Part shown: in pieces, positions 6,812 to 15,967 of the stretch
How positions within the stretch are numbered: position 1 is the first letter of the stretch
Layout: every line of letters begins with the position of its first letter
From: Bartonella bovis 91-4
Lineage (GTDB): Bacteria; Pseudomonadota; Alphaproteobacteria; Rhizobiales; Rhizobiaceae
Assembly: GCF_000384965.1 (NCBI RefSeq)
Contig: NZ_CM001844.1
Span: 281,285-345,284, forward strand
Reading direction: 5' to 3'
DNA: 64,000 bases
Notes under the pieces: model-generated
Told to the model about the DNA's origin: nothing
The model's input: the letters and a program-made list of their open reading frames with translations, nothing else
The model's database searches: none
Program-made: the position numbers and the translations under genes

Positions 6812-7106
6812 TAATCAGGATAATAAAACTGATCAAGAAACCGTGCGAATGGTGAAAATGGTGAAGGCTCATATATTACATGAGCGTTTAAAAATAAAAA
6901 CCAACTTTAATGATTGGATTACTAAACGCATCCAAGAATATGAATTTGAGGAAGGGGAGGACTTTCGTATATTGCCTTTTGAAGATTCAAATGACCATTC
7001 AAAAAAGAAATACTACCTTACCGTAGACATGGCAAAAAAGCTTGCCCAAGCTGAGAAAAGTGGTGCAGCCAGAATAGTCTATCAACACCTCGCGTTTTGC
7101 GTTTGA
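6795..7106 (+). CDS. Truncated AntA/AntB-type antirepressor
   Basis: 103 residues from the ATG at 6795 (a GTG directly before it is also possible). The AntA/AntB domain is recognisable in NDWITKRIQEYEFEEGEDF and YYLTVDMAKKLAQAEKSG. The protein ends within or just after this domain and lacks the C-terminal ANT/KilAC domain carried by the next gene. It looks like a duplicated and shortened copy of that neighbour: both start MEA and share W-I-x-x-R-I-x-x-YEFEEG. It may be a decayed gene or an accessory partner. An AGAGAGG ribosome site lies inside the preceding gene. Confidence 0.65.
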   Translation: MEAPINNQDNKTDQETVRMVKMVKAHILHERLKIKTNFNDWITKRIQEYEFEEGEDFRILPFEDSNDHSKKKYYLTVDMAKKLAQAEKSGAARIVYQHLAFCV

Positions 7107-7173
7107 CAGATAAAGCAATAACACTTTCTTCCCAACACATCTAAAAATCAATCCAAGCAATATGAGGTCTGCA

Positions 7174-7932
7174 ATGGAAGCGCTTATCGCTATTCATAAC
7201 AATACAATTAATCAAGAAACTGTACAAACAGTCAATGCACGTGAGTTGCATGCATTCTTGGAAGTAGGAAAAGATTTTTCTACTTGGATTAAAGATCGTA
7301 TTAATCAATATGAATTTGAAGAAGGAAAAGACTTTATCAAAACACAAGATTTGCGGTCCCCAAAATTGGGGAGCGCAAAATCTAGGGTTGTTCTTGCAAT
7401 AAATTATCATCTCACCTTAGACATGGCGAAAGAACTTGCTATGGTCGAACGTAATGAGAAAGGAAAGCAAGCTCGTCAATATTTCATTGACTGCGAACGA
7501 AAAGCAAAACAAATAACAACCTCTCAAATTGACTACTCTAATCCCCAGGTCATGTTAGGTTTTTTTACACACTTAAAAAATGAAAATGAACGCAAAGATC
7601 ATATCATTGCTGAGTTAATCCCAAAGGCAGAAGCACTTGAACGTTTAAAACGATCTGATGGCATGTTTGGTATAACCCAAGCAGCAAAAATGTTAGGTTT
7701 ACTCCCCAAAGATTTAACGAGTCGCTTGCTTAATAATTATTGGGCTTATCGTAGTGGCATGGATAAACGTTTGTTACCTTATCAGGATAAAATCAATAAA
7801 GGACTGATGGATTGTGAACCTCACACTATTCAAACCATAAGCGGAAGAAAAAAAACCGTTCTGAGTACAAAGATCACATCCAAAGGATTAGCACGCCTAA
7901 GTGAGCAATTCCAAAAACAGACTCTGCATTAA
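7174..7932 (+). CDS. Phage antirepressor, AntA/AntB plus KilAC domains
   Basis: 252 residues. The N-terminal AntA/AntB domain covers about residues 20-105 (STWIKDRINQYEFEEGKDF, then HLTLDMAKELAMVERNEKG). The C-terminal ANT/KilAC domain covers about 130-245 (FGITQAAKMLGLLPKDLTSR, then LSTKITSKGLARLSEQF). Such proteins bind or counter phage repressors and push the prophage to lytic growth. The ATG at 7174 is chosen over 7162 because AGG lies six bases before it and the paralogue begins in the same way. A stretch with RSPKLGSAKSRVV inside the first domain is absent from the truncated paralogue. Confidence 0.85.
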   Translation: MEALIAIHNNTINQETVQTVNARELHAFLEVGKDFSTWIKDRINQYEFEEGKDFIKTQDLRSPKLGSAKSRVVLAINYHLTLDMAKELAMVERNEKGKQARQYFIDCERKAKQITTSQIDYSNPQVMLGFFTHLKNENERKDHIIAELIPKAEALERLKRSDGMFGITQAAKMLGLLPKDLTSRLLNNYWAYRSGMDKRLLPYQDKINKGLMDCEPHTIQTISGRKKTVLSTKITSKGLARLSEQFQKQTLH

Positions 7933-8018
7933 GAAAAATATCAATCAAAACACACCCTTTTCAGCACATGCGTACTTCACGCTACATGTGAGGTGCACCT
8001 CAATTAAGGATAAAGATA

Positions 8019-8819
8019 ATGACAACTTCCATCGTAGAGAAAGTGGCGCAGAAATATGGTTTATCAGAACAAGAGTTTCGCAAAAAAATCATAAAGAATT
8101 GTATCAATTTCAATATTTCTGAGGAAGATTTTGAAGACTTTATTTACCTTGCCGATAGGTATCGATTAAATCCTCTAGACAATGAAATATATGCCATCCC
8201 TAAAAGAGGAAGGGGTGTTAGCGCGGTCGCTTCTATTAACGGATGGTATAAAATCATACGTTCACACCCTAACTTTAATGGGATAAAATTAAAAAAAGAA
8301 CGCGATAATGAAGGTAAGTTGATTGCTTATGAATGTTCCATATCTTTGAAAAACATTAAATATCCAATAGAAATCTCTGAAGAGATGGAAGAATGTAAAC
8401 GCAATACGGAACATTGGCGGACAAATCCTTCTCGCATGTTACGTCATAAAGCTATTACGCAATGTGCACGTCTTGCCTTCGGTTTTCCTAATATCTACGA
8501 TGAGGATGAAGCTGAGCGCATCAATGAGGTTTTTATCAATGAGGTTAATGAAGTTAACCACACCCCCCAAAACGAAAGGGTTTCTGATGATTTACTTGCG
8601 CAAATCAAAGAGTTAATGGAACAAACAAAAACAGAAGAAGAAAAAGTACTTTCTTTTGCAGAAGTTACAAATCTCACAGAAATGTCTCTTGAGACGGGGC
8701 AAATTGTTTTAGAAGGTTTGAAGGAAAGACAACGCTTCAAGATAGCAGAAGAGAAACAAGCTTTACCTTCACCAAAACAATCACACACACCAACTCAACA
8801 AGATTTAATAGGGGTGTGA
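8019..8819 (+). CDS. bet: Bet/RecT-type single-strand annealing protein
   Basis: 266 residues matching the phage recombination protein Bet (RecT superfamily). Core blocks are LADRYRLNPLDNEIYAIPK, a VASINGWYKIIRSHPNFNG block near residue 75, and the RMLRHKAITQCARLAFGFP block near residue 145. The C-terminal 100 residues are polar and variable. Bet anneals complementary single strands made by its partner exonuclease, which is encoded immediately after it with one base between the genes. Together they form a lambda Red-like pair for phage recombination and concatemer formation. An AAGGA ribosome site precedes the ATG. Confidence 0.9.
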   Translation: MTTSIVEKVAQKYGLSEQEFRKKIIKNCINFNISEEDFEDFIYLADRYRLNPLDNEIYAIPKRGRGVSAVASINGWYKIIRSHPNFNGIKLKKERDNEGKLIAYECSISLKNIKYPIEISEEMEECKRNTEHWRTNPSRMLRHKAITQCARLAFGFPNIYDEDEAERINEVFINEVNEVNHTPQNERVSDDLLAQIKELMEQTKTEEEKVLSFAEVTNLTEMSLETGQIVLEGLKERQRFKIAEEKQALPSPKQSHTPTQQDLIGV

Positions 8820-8820
8820 G

Positions 8821-9441
8821 ATGGAACAAAGAACACCAGAGTGGTTTCAAGCTCGTTTAGGTAAAGTAACAGCTTCAAACATTGACAGCATTGTCAGTAA
8901 AACAAATAAGGGCTCACCGACAAGTAAATATGAAGAATATAAAAATAAACTTATCAGGGAACGTTTAGAAGATGAAATAATACCATCTTATGAAACGTCA
9001 GCCATGCGATGGGGACGTGAACATGAAGACAAGGCAATTGAAGAATACAGCTTTAGACGTGGGGTCATTGTCACCCGATGCGGATTTATTCCTCACCCAA
9101 CAATTGAAATGGCAGGGGCTAGTCCTGATGGTCTCGTTGGAGATGATGGCCTTGTAGAAGTCAAATGTCCTCAACCGGGAACACATATGTTTTTTTTGCG
9201 AACTGGCAAAATCAAACCTGAATATATCTTACAAATGCAATTCCAAATGGCTTGTACAGGGCGAAAATGGTGTGATTTTGTCAGTTATGATCCTTTGCTC
9301 AAAAAGAAATTAATTGGTTTTCGTGTAAAGATTCAACGCGTTCAACGCGATGATGAACAAATTGAGCTCATCAATAAAGCTGTCGAAACTTTTTTAGAAG
9401 AAATAGAACAAGAAACGCGAATCTTTACACAAGCTGCTTAA
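8821..9441 (+). CDS. Lambda-type exonuclease (YqaJ family)
   Basis: 206 residues, close to the usual length of lambda exonuclease-like proteins. Key blocks are TPEWFQARLGKVTASN at the start, WGREHEDKA near residue 64, and the PD-(D/E)XK active site: Asp103 in ASPDG, Glu113 and Lys115 in VEVKCP. The helix QMQFQMACTG follows at about 138. The enzyme digests 5' strands of duplex DNA to give the 3' tails that Bet anneals. It sits directly after bet and its ribosome site (GGGGTG) lies in the end of that gene. Confidence 0.9.
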   Translation: MEQRTPEWFQARLGKVTASNIDSIVSKTNKGSPTSKYEEYKNKLIRERLEDEIIPSYETSAMRWGREHEDKAIEEYSFRRGVIVTRCGFIPHPTIEMAGASPDGLVGDDGLVEVKCPQPGTHMFFLRTGKIKPEYILQMQFQMACTGRKWCDFVSYDPLLKKKLIGFRVKIQRVQRDDEQIELINKAVETFLEEIEQETRIFTQAA

Positions 9442-9448
9442 ACCCATA

Positions 9449-9485
9449 GGGGGCGCTCTTTCATTGCATTCTCTTTAGCGCCCCC
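9449..9485. other. GC-rich hairpin between exonuclease and AlpA-like gene
   Basis: A perfect nine-base-pair stem (GGGGGCGCT with AGCGCCCCC) has a 19-base loop. It is strikingly GC-rich in AT-rich surroundings. No T-run follows on either strand, so it is not a standard intrinsic terminator. It could be an attenuator, a messenger-stabilising stem or a protein site. Confidence 0.6.
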
Positions 9486-9522
9486 AACCATTTATGTAAT
9501 CCAAAAAAAGAAAGGTAATAAG

Positions 9523-9708
9523 ATGATATTTGATGATGGCGATAAATATGTCACGACACGTGAATGTGCACAGCTTTTTAATGTGTCAACAACAACGATT
9601 CGCAATTGGGTGATACGAGGAGTATTTCCCCAACCATATAAGCTTGGTAAGTCAGTTAGATGGAGAAAAAAAGAGGTTTTGGCATTCACCCCAAAGGAAA
9701 TAAGCTAA
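9523..9708 (+). CDS. AlpA/excisionase-like MerR-type DNA-binding protein
   Basis: 61 residues forming one small winged helix-turn-helix: YVTTRECAQLFNVSTTTIRN, then PQPYKLGKSVRWRKKEVLAF. This is the helix-turn-helix_17 pattern of AlpA and phage excisionases. An AAGG ribosome site precedes the ATG. It is the last gene before the tRNA-Phe attachment target, where excisionases or integrase regulators often lie. Whether it is an excisionase or a transcription regulator cannot be told without the integrase. Confidence 0.75.
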   Translation: MIFDDGDKYVTTRECAQLFNVSTTTIRNWVIRGVFPQPYKLGKSVRWRKKEVLAFTPKEIS

Positions 9709-9748
9709 AAATAACACAAATTTAGATAAAATTATATAAACTCTAAAG

Positions 9749-9772
9749 GGTGGACTAAAAGGTGGACTGAAA
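9749..9772. repeat. Two tandem 12-bp repeats near the tRNA-Phe end
   Basis: GGTGGACTAAAA is followed directly by GGTGGACTGAAA, with one mismatch. They lie between the AlpA-like gene and tRNA-Phe. Arm-type integrase or excisionase sites are possible. Confidence 0.45.
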
Positions 9773-9824
9773 ATTATCTAATTAAGTAAAAATCTATATA
9801 TTTCAATATGTTAAACAAATAAAA

Positions 9825-9899
<75 letters not shown>

Positions 9900-9900
<1 letters not shown>

Positions 9901-9926
9901 ACGTTTCAATAAATATATGAAACGTG
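9900..9926 (-). other. Hairpin at the 5' edge of pre-tRNA-Phe
   Basis: A perfect nine-base-pair stem (CACGTTTCA with TGAAACGTG) and nine-base loop abut the first base of tRNA-Phe. On the minus strand it would lie in the 5' leader of the precursor, next to the RNase P cut. A plausible promoter further upstream is TTGACG, 16 bases, TTTAAT. Confidence 0.5.
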
Positions 9927-10307
9927 TGCGGTTATAACATTAAAATTCTTGCTGTCTAGCCGTCAAAGTAAAAATAATCGATTTTTATAAGTTTTCTCTT
10001 TATATTTCAGACATTATGATTATTGTTTTGTAAAATTAATTTAATAAGTATCTTGCGATGAATTAGGTTTATTATGGTCAGAATTACTAATTTTCTTTTG
10101 GGGCAAACAAAGAGAAATGCCTTTTAAAGGATTAAATTAAAAGGCATTTCTTGATTGAAGTGTGATTCATATAAGGTCTTTTTTATGTTTAATTTTAGCA
10201 ATAAAATAGAAAACACTTTTTATGCTTGCATAACTAGGCTATAAGAGTGGCGTTTCAATAAGCGATTTTCTTCAACGAAAAGTGAACTTTTTGCCGGAAG
10301 TAAAGTA
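9927..10307. other. Intergenic region between tRNA-Phe and serC
   Basis: About 380 bases without a gene, AT-rich. It holds the divergent promoters for tRNA-Phe and serC and the hairpin at 10113. No other structure is evident. Confidence 0.6.
10113..10151. terminator. Thirteen-base-pair hairpin, terminator-like
   Basis: AGAAATGCCTTTT pairs perfectly with AAAAGGCATTTCT around a 13-base loop. No gene on either side obviously ends here, so it may be a relic of a lost gene or protect serC from read-through. Confidence 0.45.
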
Positions 10308-11471
10308 ATGATATTGTTGAAGGAACCGTATTCTCGTCCCAGTAATCCTCATTTTTCTTCAGGTCCCTGCAGTAAGCGGCCTGGGTGGAGCGTTAAGGTT
10401 CTTGAAAATGCATTGCTTGGGCGTTCGCATCGTGCCCAGCTAGGCAAATTAAAACTTTCTGAAGCTATTAATTTAACCCGTGATATTCTTAGAGTTCCTT
10501 CTGATTATCGTATTGGTATTGTTCCTGCCTCGGATACAGGTGCTGTTGAGATGGCTCTATGGTCTTTATTAGGAGAACGGGGTGTTGATATGGTGGCTTG
10601 GGAAAGCTTTGGTTCAGGCTGGATCACCGATGTTGTTGAGCAATTAAAACTTTCTGATGTGCGTCGGTTGGAAGCTCCTTATGGTGAATTACCAGACTTA
10701 ACAAAAATTGATTTTGATCGTGATGTTGTGTTTACGTGGAATGGGACAACTTCAGGTGTGCGTGTTCCTAATGCATCTTTCATTCCAAAGAAGCGTGAAG
10801 GTTTAGTAATTTGCGATGCAACATCAGCAATTTTTGCACAAGATCTTGATTTTTCAAGATTAGATGTTGTTACTTTTTCGTGGCAAAAGGTTTTAGGGGG
10901 TGAAGCGGCTCATGGTATGTTGATTTTAAGTCCTCGTGCTATTAAGCGGCTTGAGCATTATGTTCCAACTTGGCCTTTGCCTAAAATTTTCCGCATGACA
11001 AAAGGCGGAAAATTAAACGAAGGTATCTTTAATGGCGAGACGATTAATACACCTTCTTTGCTATGCGTTGAAGATTATCTTGATGCATTAAGGTGGGCAA
11101 AATCTTTAGGTGGTTTGCAGGCATTAATAGCACGAGCCGATAAAAACTTTGCCATTCTTGATAATTTTGTCCGTAGAACAGTTTGGTTAGAGCACTTAGC
11201 AAAAGTTCCTCAAACACGTTCTAATACATCTGTTTGTTTAACAATTGTGGATCCAATTATTGCTGATTTGGATATTGAAGAGCAGAGATCTTTTGTGAAA
11301 GCAATTGTATCCCGTCTTGATAAGGCTGGTGTTGCTTATGATATTGGTGCTTATCGGGATGCTCCTCCAGGGTTTCGGATTTGGACTGGTGCAACAATTG
11401 AAGCTTCTGATCTTAAGTTATTAACAGACTGGCTTGAATGGGCATTTCAAGTTGAAAAAGCTCATCTTTAA
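10308..11471 (+). CDS. serC: Phosphoserine aminotransferase
   Basis: 387 residues, the length of the alphaproteobacterial SerC group. It is a PLP-dependent class V aminotransferase that converts 3-phosphohydroxypyruvate and glutamate to phosphoserine. The pyridoxal lysine is Lys194 in [12 protein letters not shown]. The start reads [18 protein letters not shown], typical of the group. The ribosome site GGAAG lies nine bases before the ATG. In some rhizobial relatives serA follows serC, but here the next gene is purA, so the serine route looks incomplete at this locus. The enzyme may also serve pyridoxal synthesis. Confidence 0.9.
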   Translation: MILLKEPYSRPSNPHFSSGPCSKRPGWSVKVLENALLGRSHRAQLGKLKLSEAINLTRDILRVPSDYRIGIVPASDTGAVEMALWSLLGERGVDMVAWESFGSGWITDVVEQLKLSDVRRLEAPYGELPDLTKIDFDRDVVFTWNGTTSGVRVPNASFIPKKREGLVICDATSAIFAQDLDFSRLDVVTFSWQKVLGGEAAHGMLILSPRAIKRLEHYVPTWPLPKIFRMTKGGKLNEGIFNGETINTPSLLCVEDYLDALRWAKSLGGLQALIARADKNFAILDNFVRRTVWLEHLAKVPQTRSNTSVCLTIVDPIIADLDIEEQRSFVKAIVSRLDKAGVAYDIGAYRDAPPGFRIWTGATIEASDLKLLTDWLEWAFQVEKAHL

Positions 11472-11819
11472 ATAATCTTTATTATTTTTCATAATGCGGT
11501 TTTTTCAGTAACTAGAGTGCAGCAACTTATGTGAGATATTTTGTATAATTTATTAGATAAATTATACAAACCATTATTTAGATTTTTAAGATCGGAATGT
11601 ACAAATGAGTTATTCACCATATCTTAGAAAAGAAAAAATGAGCTAAAATATTGGTATTTATGATGTGATTTATCTTGATTATCAGGGAATTTGTGGCTTA
11701 ATAATATGAAATCGGCAAGAAGTTGAAATGAAGAGTCGCACTTTTTATAGGGTTTAGCTATAAGAAGCCGCTTGGTTTGGGATACTGGCGTTATTTCACC
11801 AAATACGATGGAGAGAATT
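11472..11819. other. Intergenic region where relatives carry serA
   Basis: About 350 AT-rich bases with no open frame of note and no recognisable serA remnant by eye. The purA leader lies at its end. Confidence 0.5.
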
Positions 11820-13109
11820 ATGACCAATGTGGTAGTGGTCGGCACACAATGGGGTGATGAGGGCAAAGGTAAAATTGTAGATTGGTTGTCAGAATGTGCA
11901 GATATTGTTGTCCGATATCAAGGAGGGCATAATGCAGGTCATACACTGGTTATTGACGGAGTGAGTTATAAATTATCACTTTTACCATCAGGTTTGATTC
12001 GTGGAAAGCTGTCAATTATCGGTAATGGTGTTGTGGTTGATCCCCATCATTTTGTTGCAGAATTAAAAAAATTGTGCTCTCAGGGCGTGAAGATTACACC
12101 AGAAATTTTGCGTATTGCTGAAAACGCTCCTTTAATCCTTTCTGTACACCGCGATCTTGATACGGCGAGAGAAAATAATATTTCAAGTTTACTAATTGGT
12201 ACGACAAAACGTGGTATTGGTCCTGCTTATGAAGATAAAGTAGGTCGTCGGTCTATCCATGTGAGGGATTTAGCTGAAACTGATACACTTATGGCTAAGA
12301 TTGAGCGTCTTTTGGAGCATCATAATGCTTTACGTCGTGGTATGGGAATTGCAGAAATTGATTCACAAATGCTACATGATGAATTGATGCAAGTAGCAGA
12401 TGAAATTCTACCTTTTATGGATTGTACGTGGCGTCTTTTGAATGAGAGCTCTCGGATGGGAAAGCGCATTCTTTTTGAAGGTGCACAAGGTGCGTTGTTA
12501 GATAATGATTTTGGAACTTATCCTTATGTGACATCATCTAACACAGTTTCTGGGCAAGCTGCTGTAGGTTCAGGTATGGGGCCTGGTTCAATTCATTATG
12601 TTTTAGGTATTACAAAGGCTTATACCACACGGGTGGGAGAGGGGCCATTTCCGACAGAGCAGATAAATGATGTTGGTGAGTTTCTTGGGACGCATGGGAA
12701 TGAATTTGGTGTTGTGACTGGTCGAAAGCGTCGATGCGGTTGGTTTGATGCTGTTTTAGTACGTCAGACGGTAGATATTTGTGGCGTTCATGGTATTGCA
12801 CTGACAAAGCTTGATATTCTAGATGGCTTAGATGAAATTAAAGTTTGTGTGGGTTATGAACTTGATGGTAAAAGAATTGATTATTTGCCATCTTCTATGG
12901 AGGCACAAGCTCATGTAAAGCCAATTTATAAAACATTAAAGGGCTGGAAGGAAACGACAACATGTGCAAAAAGCTGGAAAGAATTGCCGGTGCAGGCTAT
13001 TAAATATATACGCTATATTGAGGAATTGATAGGTGTACCGGTAGCTTTATTGTCAATTGGCCCTGAGCGTGAAAATACAATCCTTATTACTGATCCTTTT
13101 GCAGATTAA
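11820..13109 (+). CDS. purA: Adenylosuccinate synthetase
   Basis: 429 residues, the normal length. It joins IMP and aspartate with GTP to make adenylosuccinate, the first committed step to AMP. The signature [14 protein letters not shown] is at residues 10-23 with catalytic Asp13. His41 lies in [21 protein letters not shown] near residue 130 binds IMP. The ATG at 11820 is chosen because GGAGAG lies five bases before it and the protein then starts with [15 protein letters not shown], as in the family; upstream in-frame codons at 11772 would add 16 residues without homology. Transcribed alone after serC. Confidence 0.95.
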   Translation: MTNVVVVGTQWGDEGKGKIVDWLSECADIVVRYQGGHNAGHTLVIDGVSYKLSLLPSGLIRGKLSIIGNGVVVDPHHFVAELKKLCSQGVKITPEILRIAENAPLILSVHRDLDTARENNISSLLIGTTKRGIGPAYEDKVGRRSIHVRDLAETDTLMAKIERLLEHHNALRRGMGIAEIDSQMLHDELMQVADEILPFMDCTWRLLNESSRMGKRILFEGAQGALLDNDFGTYPYVTSSNTVSGQAAVGSGMGPGSIHYVLGITKAYTTRVGEGPFPTEQINDVGEFLGTHGNEFGVVTGRKRRCGWFDAVLVRQTVDICGVHGIALTKLDILDGLDEIKVCVGYELDGKRIDYLPSSMEAQAHVKPIYKTLKGWKETTTCAKSWKELPVQAIKYIRYIEELIGVPVALLSIGPERENTILITDPFAD

Positions 13110-13361
13110 TCGTTGTTTGTAGATTTCAATATTGGCTTTAAACTTATATTTTCTCTATTTTTTAGTGAGAATAGGGACTCATATGTGTGAAAAAGAGTAT
13201 AAATTAATATTGTTTATTTTTTATGCATTTTAAAACTGCTACAATATTTTGTGCCAATGTAAATTATAATCAATTTAAAAGATTCAAAAAGGGAGGTTAA
13301 AAACGGTTTAAGCTTTTGTGAACTAAATTTTTTCTTAAATTTGAGAAAGACTATATAAAAT

Positions 13362-14795
13362 ATGGTAGATTTCGTTGGGATTTTAAAAAAGAAAATTGAT
13401 GCACAAAATAATATTACACCACAGTTGCGCGAGCGGATTTATAAACAAGCCTTTGAAATACTAGAGCACAAGTTTGTAAAAATAAAAATGCCAAAAAAAA
13501 TGGCAGATGCGCAAAGACAGGCTTTACAAAGTGCTATTACGGCTATTGAAGAGGAATATTTAACTGCTGAAAAAGAGTTACTTTCTTCAATTATGGGGTG
13601 GGATTTTACAGGTAAAGATGATGATAACGAAAGTACACAACAGTCTATACTGTCGCAAAATAATGATACGTTGGTTGTAGTTACAGAAGAAAAAAGGCAA
13701 CAATTATCTGTTAGAGGTAGAAAGAGTAAAAAGGCACTTGATAAGATTTCTGTAGAATCGAATATGTCAAATACGGAGTCTGTTAATGTAGATACTACTT
13801 TAACTCCTTGTTCGCATAAAATACATTCAAATGTGAAAAAAAATATTCTTAAAGAAACCGCTTTGCAAATAGATACTTCTCATGTTGTTTCACATATTTT
13901 TGCTCAGGCTCTTCGGCGCGCTAAACGACCAATTGTGAGAAAACGTATCTTAATAGGTATCGCTATCTTTATTATTTTTTTTATTTTATTGATAAGCGTT
14001 TTTTTTGTTGGTGAATATATGTTTGGATCATACAATAATCAGATACAGGAGGCAAATATTCAATTTCATGGATCACAAAAAGAAGGCCAAACTAATCAAA
14101 AGTTGATGCAACGCTTATTGGAAGATGGGAGTGAAGTTGATACTACAGGTTCAATTGAAAAAACGGAATTTCTGAGTGAGAAGGAAGCATTGACAATTGT
14201 TTCTACCGATTCGAAAACAATTGAACATCCAGGTGAAGCTATATTCTATAAAATATACGCAGATCATGATTCAGAAAAAGTGATAACGGGTAATGCTTGG
14301 TGGTCGCTTATCAAAGAAGCTTCTATTAAAAATGCACCAGAAGAATTAGCTATACGAGGTAATATAAATATTCCAAGTGAGGGCTTATTATTACAGTTAA
14401 CTTTGCGCCGTAATATCGATCCATCTTTCCCTGCCGCTTATATTATGGATCTTGTTTTTATCACTACTGATAAATTTTCAAGTCAAGCAATACATGATAT
14501 TAAAGAGCTAACCTTTAAGGCAAATAAACAATCAATTGGTCAGCCTTTAGAGAGAGCTCCTATAGCTAAGATTGATGATGATTTTTTTCTTGTTGCATTA
14601 AGTAACAGTTATCCATTTCTTAACCAAAACTTACAAATGATTCGAGAGTTAGATTGGATTCATTTGGTGATAAGTGACAAAAATGGCCATATGCACGAAT
14701 TAACTTTTACAAAGGGGCCAACAGGTAAGGCTATTTTTAATGAAGTTATTGAACAATGGCTTGCACAAACAGCTAAACCAACAATTTTCGATTAG
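13362..14795 (+). CDS. Single-pass membrane protein of unknown function
   Basis: 477 residues, not recognised as a named family. The cytoplasmic N-terminus (1-190) is charged and probably helical. One membrane segment lies at about residues 195-218 (ILIGIAIFIIFFILLISVFF), preceded by RRAKRPIVRKR. The remaining 255 residues would be outside the inner membrane and have a mixed, beta-rich look (AIFYKIYADHD, then LTLRRNIDPSFPAAYIMDLVF). No clear ribosome site precedes the ATG. It sits between purA and rpoH, as conserved hypothetical membrane proteins do in Rhizobiales. Confidence 0.75.
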   Translation: MVDFVGILKKKIDAQNNITPQLRERIYKQAFEILEHKFVKIKMPKKMADAQRQALQSAITAIEEEYLTAEKELLSSIMGWDFTGKDDDNESTQQSILSQNNDTLVVVTEEKRQQLSVRGRKSKKALDKISVESNMSNTESVNVDTTLTPCSHKIHSNVKKNILKETALQIDTSHVVSHIFAQALRRAKRPIVRKRILIGIAIFIIFFILLISVFFVGEYMFGSYNNQIQEANIQFHGSQKEGQTNQKLMQRLLEDGSEVDTTGSIEKTEFLSEKEALTIVSTDSKTIEHPGEAIFYKIYADHDSEKVITGNAWWSLIKEASIKNAPEELAIRGNINIPSEGLLLQLTLRRNIDPSFPAAYIMDLVFITTDKFSSQAIHDIKELTFKANKQSIGQPLERAPIAKIDDDFFLVALSNSYPFLNQNLQMIRELDWIHLVISDKNGHMHELTFTKGPTGKAIFNEVIEQWLAQTAKPTIFD

Positions 14796-14851
14796 AAAAA
14801 AATATATTAAAATGAAAGAGGTGAAAATAGCTTCTTTTAAAAAGCTAAAGC

Positions 14852-14887
14852 CCTATAAACCAACCTTTTAACAGGTTAGTTTATAGG
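14852..14887. terminator. Bidirectional terminator between convergent genes
   Basis: A 14-base-pair stem with one mismatch (CCTATAAACCAACC with GGTTAGTTTATAGG) and an eight-base loop lies between the end of the membrane-protein gene and the end of rpoH. T-rich or A-rich flanks are present on both sides. Confidence 0.65.
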
Positions 14888-14897
14888 TATGATTGGA

Positions 14898-15836
14898 TTA
14901 TCTCTCTATCTTAACTGATTCATGTTCAGAAATGTGCAAACAGCGTTGTTTTTGTGCTTTTTTCTGGGATAGAATAGCTGCTTTAATAGAATTTCGCACT
15001 TTTTCAAATGCGCGCATTTCGATTTGTCTTATGCGTTCTCGGCTGATATTAAATGTACTTGAGAGCTCTTCAAGTGTCAGCGCTTCATCGTTTAACCGAC
15101 GTGCTTTAAATATATACCTTTCGCGCTCATTAAGATTATCTAGAGCGTGTATTAACATGGAGCGACGATTTTCTAATTCATCTTGTTCAATCAAAATTTG
15201 CTCTTGACTATTTGAATCATCAACTAACCAATCTTGCCATTCACTTTTCTCACCTTCTTTTGTGCGAAGAGGTGTATTAAGTGAAGTATCGCCGCTAAGT
15301 CGATGATTCATGGATACAACTTCATCTTCTGTAACATTTAATCGCGTCGCAATCTCTTTGACTTGTTCTGCATTGAGATCACCGTCATCAAGAGCTTGAA
15401 GTTTATTTTTTAATTTACGAAGATTGAAGAACAAGCGCTTTTGATTAGCAGTTGTTCCTATTTTTACTAGACTCCAAGATCGTAAGACATATTCTTGGAT
15501 TGATGCTTTAATCCACCACATCGCATAAGTTGCAAGACGAAATCCCCGTTCTGGTTCAAAACGTTTAACAGCTTGCATAAGTCCAATGTTACCTTCTGAA
15601 ATAACCTCTCCAATAGGTAAGCCGTAACCTCGATATCCTATTGCAATTTTAGCTACAAGACGTAAATGACTTGTTACTAGTTTATGCGCAGCTTTTGGGT
15701 CGTTATGTTCACGATAACGCTTAGCTAACATATACTCTTCTTTTGGCTTAAGCATTGGAAAACGACGTATTTCTTCTAAGTAACGACTCAGACCTCCATC
15801 ATCTGCTACTATTGATGGTAAGTTTACATGGGCCAT
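14898..15836 (-). CDS. rpoH: RNA polymerase heat-shock sigma factor RpoH (sigma-32)
   Basis: 312 residues. Region 2 is seen as SEGNIGLMQAVKRFEPERGF and RLATYAMWWIKASIQEYVLR. The RpoH box QKRLFFNLRKLK follows at about residue 125, which separates it from other sigma factors. Region 4 ends with ALTLEELSSTFNISRERIRQ. It directs transcription of heat-shock genes. The ATG at 15836 is chosen because AGGAGGG lies seven bases before it; an ATG at 15854 would put that site inside the gene. rluD lies upstream on the same strand, a common alphaproteobacterial order. Rhizobiales often have two rpoH genes; only this one is in view. Confidence 0.95.
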   Translation of the reverse strand: MAHVNLPSIVADDGGLSRYLEEIRRFPMLKPKEEYMLAKRYREHNDPKAAHKLVTSHLRLVAKIAIGYRGYGLPIGEVISEGNIGLMQAVKRFEPERGFRLATYAMWWIKASIQEYVLRSWSLVKIGTTANQKRLFFNLRKLKNKLQALDDGDLNAEQVKEIATRLNVTEDEVVSMNHRLSGDTSLNTPLRTKEGEKSEWQDWLVDDSNSQEQILIEQDELENRRSMLIHALDNLNERERYIFKARRLNDEALTLEELSSTFNISRERIRQIEMRAFEKVRNSIKAAILSQKKAQKQRCLHISEHESVKIER

Positions 15837-15967
15837 ATAGCACCCTCCTTTCACATGAATTCCCTAATAAGGCAAATTCTATTTCCAAGTACTATATAAG
15901 TATTTCTTTCTTTTTTCCATCATTATAATTTTTAATTTTGTTCGAAAATGGATATTTTATTATGAAA

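Larger units (their letters stand above)
1..9824. mobile_element. Prophage, right-hand part, ending at tRNA-Phe
   Basis: The stretch holds a lambdoid set of functions: a divergent Cro-like/CI-like switch, DUF1376 replication proteins, an adenine methylase, antirepressors, a Bet-type annealase with a lambda-type exonuclease, and an AlpA-like regulator. It stops against the 3' end of a tRNA-Phe gene, a typical attachment target. The left end lies outside the window. No integrase, packaging, head, tail or lysis gene is seen here. Whether the element is intact cannot be judged from this part. Confidence 0.85.

Noticed and set aside
7901-8122. 73-codon ORF between antirepressor and bet
   Set aside because: It overlaps both real genes, has no family similarity, and bet has a clear start inside it.
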